DNA from: Morella rubra
Lineage: Eukaryota > Streptophyta > Magnoliopsida > Fagales > Myricaceae
NCBI GenBank assembly: GCA_003952965.2
Contig: CM025851.1
Location: forward strand, 6,190,660 to 6,254,659
Length of the DNA stretch: 64,000 nucleotides
Reading direction: 5' to 3'
Below the pieces are notes generated by a model. That model was not told the DNA's origin. It was given only the letters and a program-made list of their open reading frames with translations, and did not search any database. The translations under genes were made by a program, and so were the position numbers. Below, one piece after another: positions 46,405 through 59,309 of this stretch. Position 1 is the first letter of the stretch. The number at the start of each line of letters is the position of its first letter.

Positions 46405-49400
46405 GATCTTGGAGACTACTGCCTAAACAGAGCAGGCGCTTACCTGTTGCTTTTGATGTCAATTGTTCGAACTTAAAGGGCAAGAAGTGTTGGTTTTCAT
46501 CTACATGTGCATGCCACATAAATAGTAATTTACCCGAACACATTGTTTGTCCTCCTAAACTAGCGTATATAGGATTTTAATGTTCCTTTGAAGCATAGTA
46601 TCTTGAAATATCTGGCTCTATCACTCGCTATAATTTTATGTCTTGTATTTCCATTATAAATGGCCATTTGATTCTGTTTATTCTGGGAACTTTGTGTCGA
46701 TTGCATTTATCTTACACTTTTGGCTACTAGCTGATATCCTGGAGTTGTGTGTTAATGTGCACATACAAATTTCCACATTCGCATGTATTTGGTGGTTTGA
46801 CTCCCATCCTTGCTAAGGACTGGAGGCTAAGTGTCTATATTTTACATGGGCTTGACTGGGCAGATTCCTGTTGCGTGACTGATAGATAATGTCGCCTGCT
46901 GTGGCAGTTGATTCTTCATTTTGAAATTCTAATGTGAATTATGATGTCTTGTCATGCATTATGGACGTAATGCATCTAAATCGTTATCAACCTTTAATTT
47001 GGGCTTGGGTTGTTTGTGCATCTTTTCCCTTTTGGAAGGCTGTTGCTGAGAAACTGGGATAAAGCTTTCGGGATATTAGTGGAGAGTGCCATTACTTTGT
47101 TACACATGTCATTCCCTTTGGGGAAAGAGTATCAGGAGTTTACATACATTTTTAGATTTATTTTTTTTTTAAGTAAGCACAGTATTATTAGAAAGGAGAA
47201 AGGACATACATTTTTAGATTATAGAATAGGATTGGCAATTTCATCATGGAAATGATAAGTTGATCTTATCACTGTGGGATGAGATGCTTGAAACTCATTC
47301 TGCATTGTGAGTACATCAGCACCGTGGCTAACCCTTATCAGTTGCCTTTTCAAGATATACAGTTCAAGAATGTTTTGTAGGGACTACACAAGATGCTTCT
47401 AGTCAGGAACAGAAATGTTTGAGGATGAATGTGTATCTCATGGCACAATGTTTGTAACTAAATGTTCAATAAGACCACAGTCCCTCTTTTTTAGGTGAGT
47501 CTTTAGGAAGATATCATGTTTTCAAGATTTTCTAGCTTCTTTTATACGTAGATTGGGTGATCAGGAGTTATTTTCCTTGATGAAATTTGTGGCACGGTTG
47601 TGTCGTATGTTGCTGCAGTTGGTCTTTGAGATTTTTCAGTCAGGTACACCAAACATCTCTTATTTGTTTAGATTATATACTGATGAAGTAACCTTACAAT
47701 TATTCTCCACATTTTTACGCTAGCATTAGTAGAATGGATGCTGGGCATTGGCATTATCTGAAGTAATTCTGAGTTCCTGTTCATGTTTTCTGTAATTATC
47801 CATCATACCTGGCGATGTTGTGTTGTTATCACTGTGCACCAAAGTGTGGTTCACGTCCTACGAGAGCAAGGAAGCAATGGCCACAGCAACAATTGGTTGG
47901 AAGTAGAGTGGAGCTTCAAATATGCAGAAGGGTTTTGAGCCTTGATAGATTTCGGCGTGACATTAATTATGTTGAACTCTGATAACAAAAGTTATTAATG
48001 TCAAACTCTGATAACAAAAGTTGCCAGACTTTCGTTATCGAGCATGCCTTCCTAATAATGCAGCTTCTCTAATCCTAGACAAAAGCTGGACTTGGTAGGC
48101 TAGCATGTAGTGTCCAAGTCTCTGAGTGGCTCAAACCAGCACAAGAAATGTCTTTTCAAGCAAAGAGGTCTAGATTCATTGCCCCCTAGGTTGCAAGTGG
48201 CAAGGGGATAGACTTTTGTAGATTCAACAGGGGAAAAGTGAAAAAAAAATAAATACAAAACCCTCTGATTTAAGGCTTATTTATAAGACCCCATCATGCT
48301 TTGTGGTGTTGTCAATAAATTGAGTGTGTATCAAAGGGTAACTATCTTCTTCGTTCTAAGTTCCATTGTTGATTAAAGCTGTTTTGGATTGAGAAGATAT
48401 AGATCTATGCATGCTCTAAAGCATTCTCTGGTGTTGCTACTGACAGTATAGATAGTGGAGTTTAATAGGTTGTTGGGCACTCCCAAAAATGAGGGAAGTT
48501 TAGTGATGAAGCGTTTATGCTTCCTGAAAAAAACTAGTTTGAAAAGTGGAAATTTTTACCCAGGATGGAGGTAGAACTGGAGGCTGCATGCTCCCAACGT
48601 GAGTTTATCTGTTTGAAGAGGATTAAACAGTTCATTTCTTTTATCTAGATGATGGTGGATGTGGGATGGCATAATGGAAACGGAATACATCAAACCTATG
48701 AGAAAGAAGTTAGAATTTCATTTCTTGGACAGCCTTCGAGAGTGCTATTCTATCATGAATTTATACCCTCTGCAAATGAGTATGGGAATTGACGAGTTAT
48801 GCAGTTCAGCTACTCTCCTGTTGTTGCGAAGTTACTCTGTCTTATTTGGGTTATAATGCTGTAAACTCTTCAGCAGCCAAAATGTTTTGGCCACTTCCAT
48901 GGGGAAGAAGGTGCTCCAAGCACTGAAATGACCTGGAATATCCGAAGAAGTGATGGTGGGCATGCTGTGTGACAAAAGGCTATGCTGATTTGATCTGCGT
49001 AGGCAAGTATTTTGTCCCCTCTTAACAGTTGCATGGGCCTGGAATGTTATGTGTTTCTTAAACTAGCCTTTGTTACTGATATAAAACAATGCTGATGGGT
49101 CCTTATCATGTCCTAAGTTGAGGTTTTTATGTTGCTTTCATATAGGTGTATACTTTCAGTAGGCTCTCGACTTTTGTTCATCGTGATCTTTGATTGGTAT
49201 ACTACTTTAGTCTTTATACCTACTGTATGCTCCGTTGACACTTCAAATCCCACATTCAGTTGTATCAACCTTGTGATGAGCTGCACCAACAGTTTCACTG
49301 GTTGATCTGTATTTTCTGCTCATTTCCTATCTTTGGGCTTATTTGGTCATTAGCTTCAGTATGGACCTTTGATATGCCTCCAGTTATTTGCCTTTGCACC

Positions 49401-52180
49401 AACCACGGAACTTCTACAAGTTTAGCAGGTTTGACAAACTATTACTCGCTCTAAGGTATTGAGAAGTTGTAGTATTGGAATAGCGGATGCCAGTTCTTAA
49501 GAAGTATAGGATTGTTGCTGAGTTGCATAAATTATTGGAGTTTTAGACATACGGAGAGTACAGTGATACTTTTTATCCTCTTGAAAGGGCTTGTTTCTCC
49601 TTCAAGTTCTTTGTTGGAGTTGGAAAATAGTTGATATTTGAGGGGGAAACGTTCAGTATTTTCCTCAGTGGACAGGAGTATGATGTTCATACCAGTGAAG
49701 TAGTGGTCCCGAGGACTACGCCGAAGTTGTAGTTGATGAGGTTAAGATGGAACGATTGGACCACTGTGATGGTTTATTATAGGTCTTATTTATAATTAGT
49801 TCTTCCTTGTCATTTAGATCCTATATGATTCTGTTGGAGTTCTAATGAAATCAGTGAAGAATGTCTGTTGGATTTTCATACTCTTGGTGGCTAGTGAAAC
49901 CACTAGGATATCCTAATCCCCGTATGATATAAAAACTTCAAACAGATATGATGGTCCACTGGAGCTACGCCGCTACTGTAGAGCATTAAACCTTCTCTAA
50001 AAGTTCTTTACTGGTGTCTGTGTATCATTCCAATTTTGTCTGATATAGGAGCCTAGTACTCTGGTGAATAAAGTTAGTCAATGAGGAAATTAAGATAATC
50101 ATTTATATTGGTACAGCTCAATTTCTGCGTCTAGACCTTAAATCTTGGTAGGAGAAAGGCTATGTGTATATACATGCTCGTCTCATCCTTGTGATCAGAG
50201 TAAATTTGGTCAGGTATTCTAGGATTAGCATTAAGTTATGAAAAGTTGGTATTTTGCCTTAAGAGATTATTGATTAGTTCGTGAGGCTCTTTGCACTGCA
50301 GTCTCTTTTGGCAGGCTGATATAACTCAGACAAGTACGTGCTGTAGAGTTCCTGCAGGTACAAAAGTGTAGGGTGGTGTGCGTGTTTGATTCTGCCAATT
50401 CGGCTGCTCTATGTTTCTCTGTAATTCTAATTCACTTAACACATTAGGAAAGAAATATTGTCGTTTGATGGTTATATAAACTAGTTCCATGCTTATTACA
50501 GTTCTCTTTGGTTAATGTATATCTGTGTATTTATGTTGCCCATTAATTGGTTTTCACTAATTTCATCCATATCATGTGCTGCAGATAGTGGCTGGTACCT
50601 TTGTGTGGAAGGTTGAGGAAGAGAAATGAGAAGTGAGATAAACTTCTGCAGTGTTGACTAAATTGTATCGAGTGCATTGTTAGCATGCCAGTTGGACAGT
50701 CTGAAGCCAATTCTCATGTGTTGCTTGCACCTTACTGAGGTGTTCTGTGAGGTACAAGTGCTTTTGGCAAGAAGCAGATTTGTTCCAACGAGCAGCAGCA
50801 GCTAGATGTTTCTCAAAATTTGCTTTCCCTAAGCATATCCGAGGGTTAATGAATTTTGTTGGAGCCCCAACTTTTGTATTTTTTCCCTGAAAGTTACAGA
50901 AAATGGGTGATATAGGATTGAAAAAGGTGATATGGGAATGCATCCAATGCTTTTTTACTGGAGATGATCCATCTTGCAAGACTCTGCGCAACTATGTTGG
51001 CAGTGTGGTGGATTTTGGGAGCAGTCCGGACAGCTACTTTTAAGAACAGGAAATGGATGGTGCTGAAACCCTAACTACACCGTCCTTTTTCAGTAATTAC
51101 CACCCGTATACCCATGTAATATTCCTCTTCTTCCATTCGCATTTTTATCTTTTCCGTAAGCTGGCTATTATGCATTTTCAACCAAGCCCACGGGTTCATT
51201 TCTTGATTTCAATGCCGTCAAATGGAGAATCCGAAGCATGTGTCATAGATTTGTGGAAGATATTTGATTTCTGGAGTCAATGTGATGCTGGAGTTGGTTG
51301 TAGGCGGGGGTTTTTCTTTTGTTTCTGAAGAAGTGCAATGTGATTTATGGGGTTGGTTGAAGGATTTTGAAATTGATAATGCTGGGTGATACCAGGATCA
51401 CGAGATCTCAAGGTTATATAGACAGCTATAGCAATGGTGGTACAGTGTAGAGAAATGTTGAAAGAAATAACACCCCTCATGGGCCGCTCAAGCTTTGGCA
51501 TTTCCAATTATCGAGTGGTGAACATGGTGGGTGTCTCGTAATTGGCTTTGTAGCTTTGGGGGGGCTTGTGGTGCTCGAGCATTTGAGATTGAGCTTGGAA
51601 ATGGTAGGTGTAGTTGCTTCCACTTGATCTCTTGCTCTTCTCTTGAGCTGATCAGAGAGGTGGGGGAAGGTTGAGTCAAGATGCTAATCAAGGGGATAAA
51701 GGCTTCAAAGGTCACCCGTGAAGGTGAAATGTTTTCCTTCATGGAGCTCTCTTCAAAACTAAATGTCAAATATAGTACGGTGAAGAAAGGGTAGGTATGG
51801 AAGATACTCTTCATTTTACAGCCTGCACGACCGTGATAATAGACTAAGAAAGAAAGAACAAATAACAAAAAAGGGCAGAAAAGAAATTGTATTTACAGAT
51901 CAATTGGTAAACATAAGGAGTGTTTTGGTCGATCTGTAGGAAAGACTAGAGATATCGGTTCCCAATGAGGTTTCCAGTGGGAAGAATGAATGGGTAATGA
52001 TAGACAGATCCATCGTGTCTGGCCAGCCTCGTCTCTCCAGCAGTTAGGGAGTGCGCGACCCTTGTGGCAATATAGTCCGACACTTCTGGAAGACTAGAAC
52101 AGTTCCTGTTGCAAGCGGAAGCTTCTCTCGTCGTGTTAACTATGTAGCCTCAACTTTATTGTTTGGAAATTGGAAAATGT
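46405..52180. other. Long stretch with no convincing gene
   Basis: Both strands have only short frames without family resemblance. Base composition around 47000-50700 is T- and G-rich, resembling transcribed or intronic sequence more than repeats. A long non-coding transcript cannot be excluded, but I see no defining signal. A tiny retroposon with a clear target duplication lies at 47142-47220. The last 300 bases are the 3' region of the first CBL10-like gene and are duplicated near 60870-61118. Confidence 0.5.
47142..47220 (-). mobile_element. 45-bp retroposed scrap with 17-bp target duplication
   Basis: ACATACATTTTTAGATT occurs at 47142-47158 and again at 47204-47220. Between them is a poly(T)-headed 45-bp segment, which on the minus strand ends in a poly(A) tail. 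This is the mark of target-primed insertion of a severely 5'-truncated LINE or similar element. Confidence 0.75.
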
Positions 52181-54724
52181 TCAGTCCTCAACTCCAGTGT
52201 TGAAAATAAAACTTGGAAACACTGCCGTGATGTCCCTGCCAAACGGCCAATTCAGACGCAAAAAAGTTTTTAGATTTTTTTGAGCAACCAGCGTGGAACA
52301 AATAGCTGTAAGCAAAGGAACCAAAAAATTAGGGATTTTCTAAGAAATAATTTTTGGGAGAGGAAAAGCATTTCCTAGAGTCAAAAACTTCTCAATAGTT
52401 TGTTGACGGTTTTGATGATGCTGAAACTAGTTAAGTTAAACGACGAGGTGAATTGAAGCGAGGTACTTTAAACAAGGAAGGGTCATGTTCTTCAGAAGTG
52501 CTGGGTGCCGAAGAACAAAAGCTTCCCATTCTTCTTTGCTAATCTTGCCATCCAGATCGGCATCTGCATCAGCAAATGTCTAAGCGAAGAACGAAGTCAT
52601 GATAAGTGCACAAAATTCCAATCGTGGTTATATATCAGAAGAAATATTTCTGACATGGAATCTCTCACCTTTTCAATGATAGCTTCCAGACTTTCTTCAG
52701 ATAGCTGTAAACCAGATTCTGCAAGAATGGCAACTACCATTTGCCTAACCTGAAAAGCACATATACCAGTGAGGGTGAGGGCCAAACAGTAAAATTGACG
52801 GTGATGAAAACTTTTGGAGGAACTAGTAAATGAAAATCATAAGCAACATTTTTTTGTTTTTTTTTTTGCAAAGAAGAGTAATTGATTTAGTTAGTAAAAA
52901 CATGAACAACTTTGATATGCATATGCTGATATTCAATCATCATAAACCAGCTCAGAACTTGTTCATAGTCTTGAGCACATCAGAGCTACTCACCTCTTCC
53001 TTTTCGATATATCCAGTGTCTCTCAAATCATATAACCTAAATGCGACTGCATTGAAACCCAAAGGAGAAAACACAATGAATGGATTTTTGCCAAAAATAA
53101 AAATGGTCTAAATTTATTATGCATAAAAGTAGCCAAAAATGCAGTAGCTTCTTGAAGGCTTACAATCAATTTTGTCGTCTGTAGAAGCATGAGGATGGAA
53201 AACACCGAATGCACGAACAAACTCTTCAAATTCAATGACCCCAGTTTTATTTCGATCAAAAAGATCAAATACCTATATGAACAGGTAGACACTGAATGAA
53301 TTAACTGAATTACAGATAATATGAGTGATACAACTCCTAAACGTAATTGATTCTGGAGAAGGATATCCTGATTAGTTGAGACATGAAGCACAAAAATGAA
53401 AGGAAATATACCCTGTCCAGGAAAATATTTTCGCACTCTGGAGTTTTCAATAGTGCCACTTGGAGCTCTTCCTTCAGATGATAAACAAAGAGAGATGATT
53501 AAAAATTTAGAATCGGGTTACTTCTGGGATTGTATTTATTGCAAGTTCGCAACAAAGTTAAATCATTTGAGCCGATATGCTGCACAGATAAGTAGTCAGT
53601 GAGTGGAGGAATATAAGTAGAGGAATAACTTTCTAAATTGCCTCAAAGAATATCTTCATTAATCTATCACAACGGTAGATATAACAAGTGCAATGTTCCT
53701 CAAAGTGCATATGGACTCTGTGGATTGAACAAACTCTAAAGCGAATCGATCTCACAAGAGCGGTGCACACCGTGCTCTCATCACTTCTCTTTCTCCTTTT
53801 AGCACGATGATCATGAAAATGTCACCGAAAAAGAGTATGATCACCCTCCTAGCAATGATGGGAAGGATTCTCTGCACTCTCAAATACTATTCCCGCAACA
53901 TAGACATATCTTCCTATAGTACCAATTCAGTTCATCCACATGCAAATCTTCAAGTTAAAAGAGCACAAGGGAGAAAAGGGTTTATTTTGATAAGAACATA
54001 GATATAGATCCAGCATCCCAATTCCCAAGTACCTTGTGTATGAGACCATCCTCAATCACAAGATTGCTCAACTTCTTATACAACTCGCGTAACGCCTCAA
54101 TCTCATTGACACTAACTGAAAACAGTTAAGCACAGCATCATCAAAATCCCCATTGCAGAAACAAAGTTTTCAATCAGAAGCCAAAAAAAAAATCAATAAC
54201 AGCAAGAAAGAAAGCGCCCACATGGAGTTGTATTAGCAAGACTGACGAGATCATCGGAGTAATAAAAGAAGTCGCGGGGACGCTGCTGACCACAGCAGAG
54301 AGCTACTCTGAAGATTACGGCTTCAATCACTTCCGTGAATGGTCTAATCACGGCACATAGCGTGTTGCCCATCATGCAAAAGCCTGATCTCTGATCAATT
54401 CACCAATCAGTCGAGGCAACCAAATCAGAATTATGCTTTCGGTTACCAAGAAGATGTTAAAATAGAATAAATCCTGAGATCTAAAAGTAGATATATTTAT
54501 ATATAAAATACTTTGGGGACAACGAGTACTTGCAAGGTTGAGCATAGTTTTTCTAATCGAAACCAAAACATCTATGGTATAAGGTTCCCAATGTATTTTG
54601 CTTTTTCTAGCGAACCAAACAAGTAGTTAACGGAAACAGACAGAGAAGAAAGAAAAAAAGAAAATGGAAATCATACGAGAGAAACAGTGACAGAGAGTAC
54701 CGTAGAGCTGTGAAAGGAATCCAT
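52181..54724 (-). CDS. CBL10: Calcineurin B-like calcium sensor, CBL10 type (copy 1)
   Basis: This EF-hand sensor recruits and activates CIPK kinases; CBL10 acts at the tonoplast and plasma membrane in salt tolerance. Exons (minus): 54701-54724, 54222-54390, 54033-54115, 53412-53471, 53164-53272, 52994-53046, 52669-52749, 52467-52579 and 52181-52235, giving 747 nt and 248 aa. The N-terminus [16 protein letters not shown] lacks a myristoylation signal. It leads into a hydrophobic segment (LCAVIRPF to VIFRVALCC), as in CBL10. EF-hand regions: [14 protein letters not shown] with [11 protein letters not shown] (atypical first loop), [27 protein letters not shown] and [15 protein letters not shown]. 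The C-terminus keeps the kinase-target FPSF motif ([13 protein letters not shown]). Compared with copy 2 it departs at conserved sites: T at EF2 loop position 5, C in TPECEN, FG for LS in VRAFGVFHP, and C in LPCLK. The first exon is short and inferred from splice phase and alignment. Confidence 0.87.
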
Positions 54725-56480
54725 TTCCTAAAGGACCGTACATCAGAGATGACAACTCCTTTTCCGTTCTCTGCGTTTCCGTCTTGAGGTTTCAAGCTAA
54801 AAACATTTCCTTTCAGTCTTTTTCTGTCGAAGCCAAATACATACACGCAGAGAAAGAGAGAGCGAGAGATAGAGTTGCAGGCTTGCAGCAATGGCAAACA
54901 AGAAAAACGAACTTACCTCTTCGTCAATAAAATATACAAGTTCTTTGGAATTAAACTTTTTTTAAAAATATATTGTATCCTCTAATTATTATTTATTTTA
55001 TATTAATATCTCAAACTATTAAAACATCTTACCTCAAGCACAATTAATACTTTAATAATTTGTTCTCTTTATTATAATTTGATGATTAATTACGCAATAT
55101 TTTTCTTTTCTTTTTATTAATCTTATGAGTCAGATATTAATATAAATGTGGAAAATAAATTTATTGATTGTTTGGGGTTGGTGGAGTTTTGTAATTTGCA
55201 AAATAAGTAATAATTAGAGAAACCAACCTGTAATTTCTGAAAAAAACAGAGAGAGACAGAAGCGATGTGATCCCTCCCTTCCATATACATGCCTCGTTCA
55301 ACTGAACTGATGGGTGACGTGACCATTGTCCACACATATTGCATCCCAATTATATGGGATTGGTCATGCAGTCAAGTTGGATAGAGCCGACCAGCCATGG
55401 GTCCGTTCAAATGCTCTGAAGATCAACTACTTAATTTGGATCATTGCATCTGATATTTAGAATTGCATACTTGGCTCTACACATTTATAGAGCTAACCCT
55501 TATCCAGTCCATCAATTAAAAAAGAAAATATAATATATTACACTTATAAATTACATTTTATATTATAAACTACCATCTTTGAATATTGCGTCTATAAACT
55601 ACCTATACTTAATCTACTACACATTTCATTTATTTTTTCTATTAAATTAGACGGAAATTAACTTTTTTTTTTAAAATAACATATGCAGTGGATTGAATGT
55701 CTCAAACGTGATAGTGATAGTTTATAGTGTAAAATACAACACCTATTATAATTATGTGAATGAAAAATATATTTTTCATATGACATACTTTTAAATGTTA
55801 AAAGCGTAACATAAAGTATAAAGTGTAAACCTATTGAGTATAAATTGTAAACTAGATAGTAATTACAATGTGCAAAATGTCTCTAAAAACAATTATGAAC
55901 TCCCCACCCCACCCCAACCCTAGCCCAGAAATATTAGGACTGATGTTCATGTGCTTCAAGTTTTTAATGGATATGGTCTAGTATACATTATAAGGACATA
56001 TATCCTTTTTCTTTTTGATAATTACAAAAACACCATTTTATAGATAGGTAATTACAGTCGTCCTCAGTTTCACAAAGCGACTGGGGCGTAATTTATTTCT
56101 AATTTTTCAAAAGCCAAATAAGAATTATTTTAGATGATGTTAATTAGAGTAATTAACCTTTTTTTAAAAGCATTTTAACCCCTTTTCCTCCACTTTAATT
56201 AATTAAGTCGTGGAATTTATTGTGACCGCACCACCAAGCTAGTGGACTTGGGGAAACCTTTTGTCATTATCGCGTGAACGAGATGATTAAGGAAGCTGAC
56301 TAGGCATCGTTACCTAATTGGCCCTGGACTGATCTGGACTATGGAGGGCCATTATCCCGTCCCTCGCAGGTCGAATATTTGAGCACGTTTACTGCTTACG
56401 GATAGTCATAAATTAATATTATATCTAACATTGGGTATATATTAAAAGTTGATCTCCTTTTTATTGCAATTAATATAATC

Positions 56481-56756
56481 TGTATGTTGTAAAACTAAAG
56501 AATAATATGATCTAGAAAGCGCAATAAAGAGAGAAAGAGAGAAGTAGTTCTTTAGGAACTATGATGTATTCTAAATCTTGTTGTATATACAACTCATCTC
56601 AATACCTATTTATATAGGCATAGGGGAGATATATAGAATTGAAAGGAATTTAAACAAAATAAAAAGGGTACATAATGGTAGAAAAACTAACTGTTAGGGA
56701 TAATAAAAAGGTGTAACGGTCATCCTTAATAACCCATAATGATAATATTCATTACA
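56481..56756 (-). mobile_element. Probable 3' LTR of a Ty1/copia-type retrotransposon remnant
   Basis: On the minus strand a purine tract AAGGGAGAG is followed by TGTAATG, the usual start of an LTR. A TATA-like CTATATAAATAGG lies about 140 bp in. The right end is near ACAACATACA. The end coordinate is approximate, and no 5' LTR or target duplication was found. Confidence 0.6.
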
Positions 56757-56999
56757 CTCTCCCTTGGATGACCATACACAACGAATATGTCTCGTTAAAA
56801 CCTTGCCAAGGAAAAATCCAGTGGGAAAAAATCAATGGCAAGGAAAAAGATTACATTATTCGTGTGTACCTTTGAGTGGTAGAAGATTGCCTCATTAAAA
56901 CCTAGCGAACGAAAACTCAATGGGACAAAACCTTAGCGAAGGAAAAAGAGTACAATCTGTACTAATATAAAAGACTCCCTCTTAAAAGGACGATTAGCT

Positions 57000-57117
57000 T
57001 CACGATGAAAAATCTTTGAGACGCCGCATTCCAATGTTGTGCACAAGCTTCTTGAATGTTACAGTTGGTAATGATTTGGTTAATAAATTTGGCAATACCG
57101 AAATGAATCTCAAGCTT
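57000..57117 (-). pseudogene. Copia pol C-terminal remnant (end of RNase H)
   Basis: The minus strand reads LLTKSLPTVTFKKLVHNIGM then RRLKDFSS and stop. This is the conserved end of copia polyproteins. It sits about 240 bp before the LTR above, in the correct order and orientation. Sequence upstream of it on that strand is unrelated, so the element is truncated. Confidence 0.8.
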
Positions 57118-57396
57118 TGAGAGAGAGATATGGCAGAGGAGATGAGAAGAAATTCAAGCGTGAAGGAGGGGAGAAGAGGAAGAAGTCGTGGTCAGTGAAG
57201 GAGAAGCGGCAGTCGGCAAGCATGGTGGTTGGCGAAGGGTTGTGCCGCCTGTGCGTAGGAGAGGGAAAGTAGGGAGAGAGAGAGAGAGAGAGGCATGGCC
57301 ATGGGTTGTGGGGGGGGAAACTTCCGGAAAATAGAAATTGGGGGGGGGGGGGAGTGACGGCGTCAAAGAAAATTGGGTTGGGGGGTGGAGTAAGTG

Positions 57397-57435
57397 AAAC
57401 GACGTAGTTTCTCATTAAGAGAAACTACGTCGTTT
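57397..57435. repeat. Perfect 17-bp inverted repeat with 5-bp spacer
   Basis: AAACGACGTAGTTTCTC at 57397-57413 is followed by ATTAA and its exact reverse complement at 57419-57435. It could be the joined ends of an excised element, a cruciform or a binding site. Confidence 0.9.
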
Positions 57436-59187
57436 TGTAGTATAAAATAATAAAAAAGAATTACAAAATAAAATCTCAGTTTCTCGGTACCCGGGAAACT
57501 AGTGCCGGGTAAACCGGGACCCGAGATTATCCCCGAGTTTATGTAAAAATCTCAAACCGACACCGGCATCGGTGAAGCCGGGTACCGACAACCTGGTATC
57601 GATGCCGGTTCCGGTGTCGATGCCACAAGAAAATTTCGGTGGCAGTGAACAGCCCTAAACGCAACAGAAATAGGACGCCCTTCGACTTTTTGTTAAGTTG
57701 ACCTTTTATGTCCAATGAATGTAACATACACTCAGCGCCCCCTTCCCTCTTCTTCTGAACAAAGCCCAGCCCAACCCCCCTCTGCCGGGCAGAGCTCCAC
57801 CCCTTTCTCCCTTTCTTGGCTGGCCTTTGCCCTTTCTCCTCTCTCCCCACTTGGTTCTTGGCACCATTTTGCATTCGGTTTCAGGCTAGATCTAGGCTGG
57901 TTTGGTGGTCATCTCTAGCCATGCACTATTTGGTTGGCCTCCCCCTCCCCAGGGGCCCTTTTATGCCCACTACTAGAGGTGCCTGGGCGGAGCGTGGGTG
58001 TCACGCTCCAGCCCCTTTTCCCCTCCTTTTGGGCTTTTTCTCGGCTTGTTTTTGTATTGTTTTCTTATGTTTGTGTGATTTTCATTCCAGGAGATTGTTT
58101 ATGAAACGAATCTAGCAGCGAGCAGTTCTCCTCATCAACCTTCGGTGGACATGCTCTTTCTGTTCGTTCCCAGCGGATCTGCAACTCAGATGGTGTCCTA
58201 CCGCTCTAGTGGTCCTTCGTCGGCCCCTCCGTCACCTTTTGTTCTAGTCCTCACTATGGTCCTCTTTTGTTTGTGGTGTTGTGGACGTACCTGTGTGGAA
58301 GTGGAAGGGAGGTGTTTGCCCACTCCATTCTTCGACAATTGGAACCGTCCTGTGTGATGGGTTTAATCTTGTACCTGGGTCTTTGGACCCGTTTTAAAAT
58401 TACGAGTCTTTTGGCCTATCTGTATAAGCAAAGAATAAGCCAGGATTTGCCCTCAGAGGGGGCAAAATATAATTTTTGCTTAAATTTTTTTTTCTAACTA
58501 GGTGTCGAGGTCATCTTATGTGCACTTCAACTAATCCTAGTGCCTTCAAATTTTTATTATAATCAAAATAAGCATAATCAAAATGTTACAACGTATTTTA
58601 AACTTAAAAAAAAAAATTATAAACTTTAACGTAAGTGTAAAAACCAAATTTTCATAAATTATGCTAATTGAACCGACATTCCTTCAACAAGTAAAAGTCA
58701 TCAATTATTATATCAATACTAAAATCTTGTGCGGTAGAATATAATCAAATGTTTAAAATCTTTGGAATAAAGGGCTCATAAGTTATTGACAAAGGCATGA
58801 AGCAATGTTAAAATCTAGCCAAAATAATATAGGTACACACAAATGATAGAGCAATAATATTTTAATTAGACAATAATAATGAAATGAGTTTGATTTTAGA
58901 AGAAAAAAAATACAATAATAATTAAATATAATAAATTTAGAATTCTAACTTTGAAGAAGAATTTTTTTGTCTGCAATGCAAAAAGTTTGTTGTATTCCAA
59001 GCGTTGAATATGGATTTTGCTATTTTGTATATATGAGGTAAAATAATGGGAGAGAGAGAAAAGAGAGGCCATTGAGAGAAAATCTAAACAATAAGAGTGT
59101 AAATAGTGAGAAGCAGAAAGAAAGAGAAATGAGAGATGAATTTTAAAAAAAAGGTAGAGAGAAAGAAAAGTATAAAATACACAATCT

Positions 59188-59189
<2 letters not shown>

Positions 59190-59244
<55 letters not shown>
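59190..59244. repeat. (AG)n microsatellite
   Basis: About 27 AG units in a purine-rich stretch. Confidence 0.95.
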
Positions 59245-59249
<5 letters not shown>

Positions 59250-59309
59250 AGGGAGGGAGGAATTTTAGAAAAAATGGAAGGAGAAAGAAAAGTAAAAAAG
59301 ACACACTTA

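Noticed and set aside
51488-51868. Minus-strand frame of 126 codons
   Set aside because: No family resemblance, no supporting splice context, and it lies in the 3' flank of a CBL gene.
57110-57415. Minus-strand Pro/Ser-rich frame of 101 codons
   Set aside because: It arises from GA- and G-rich low-complexity sequence on the plus strand.
57539-58500. Several overlapping frames in a GC-rich stretch
   Set aside because: Low-complexity Pro/Ser/Leu sequence on both strands. More likely part of an unidentified repeat than a gene.
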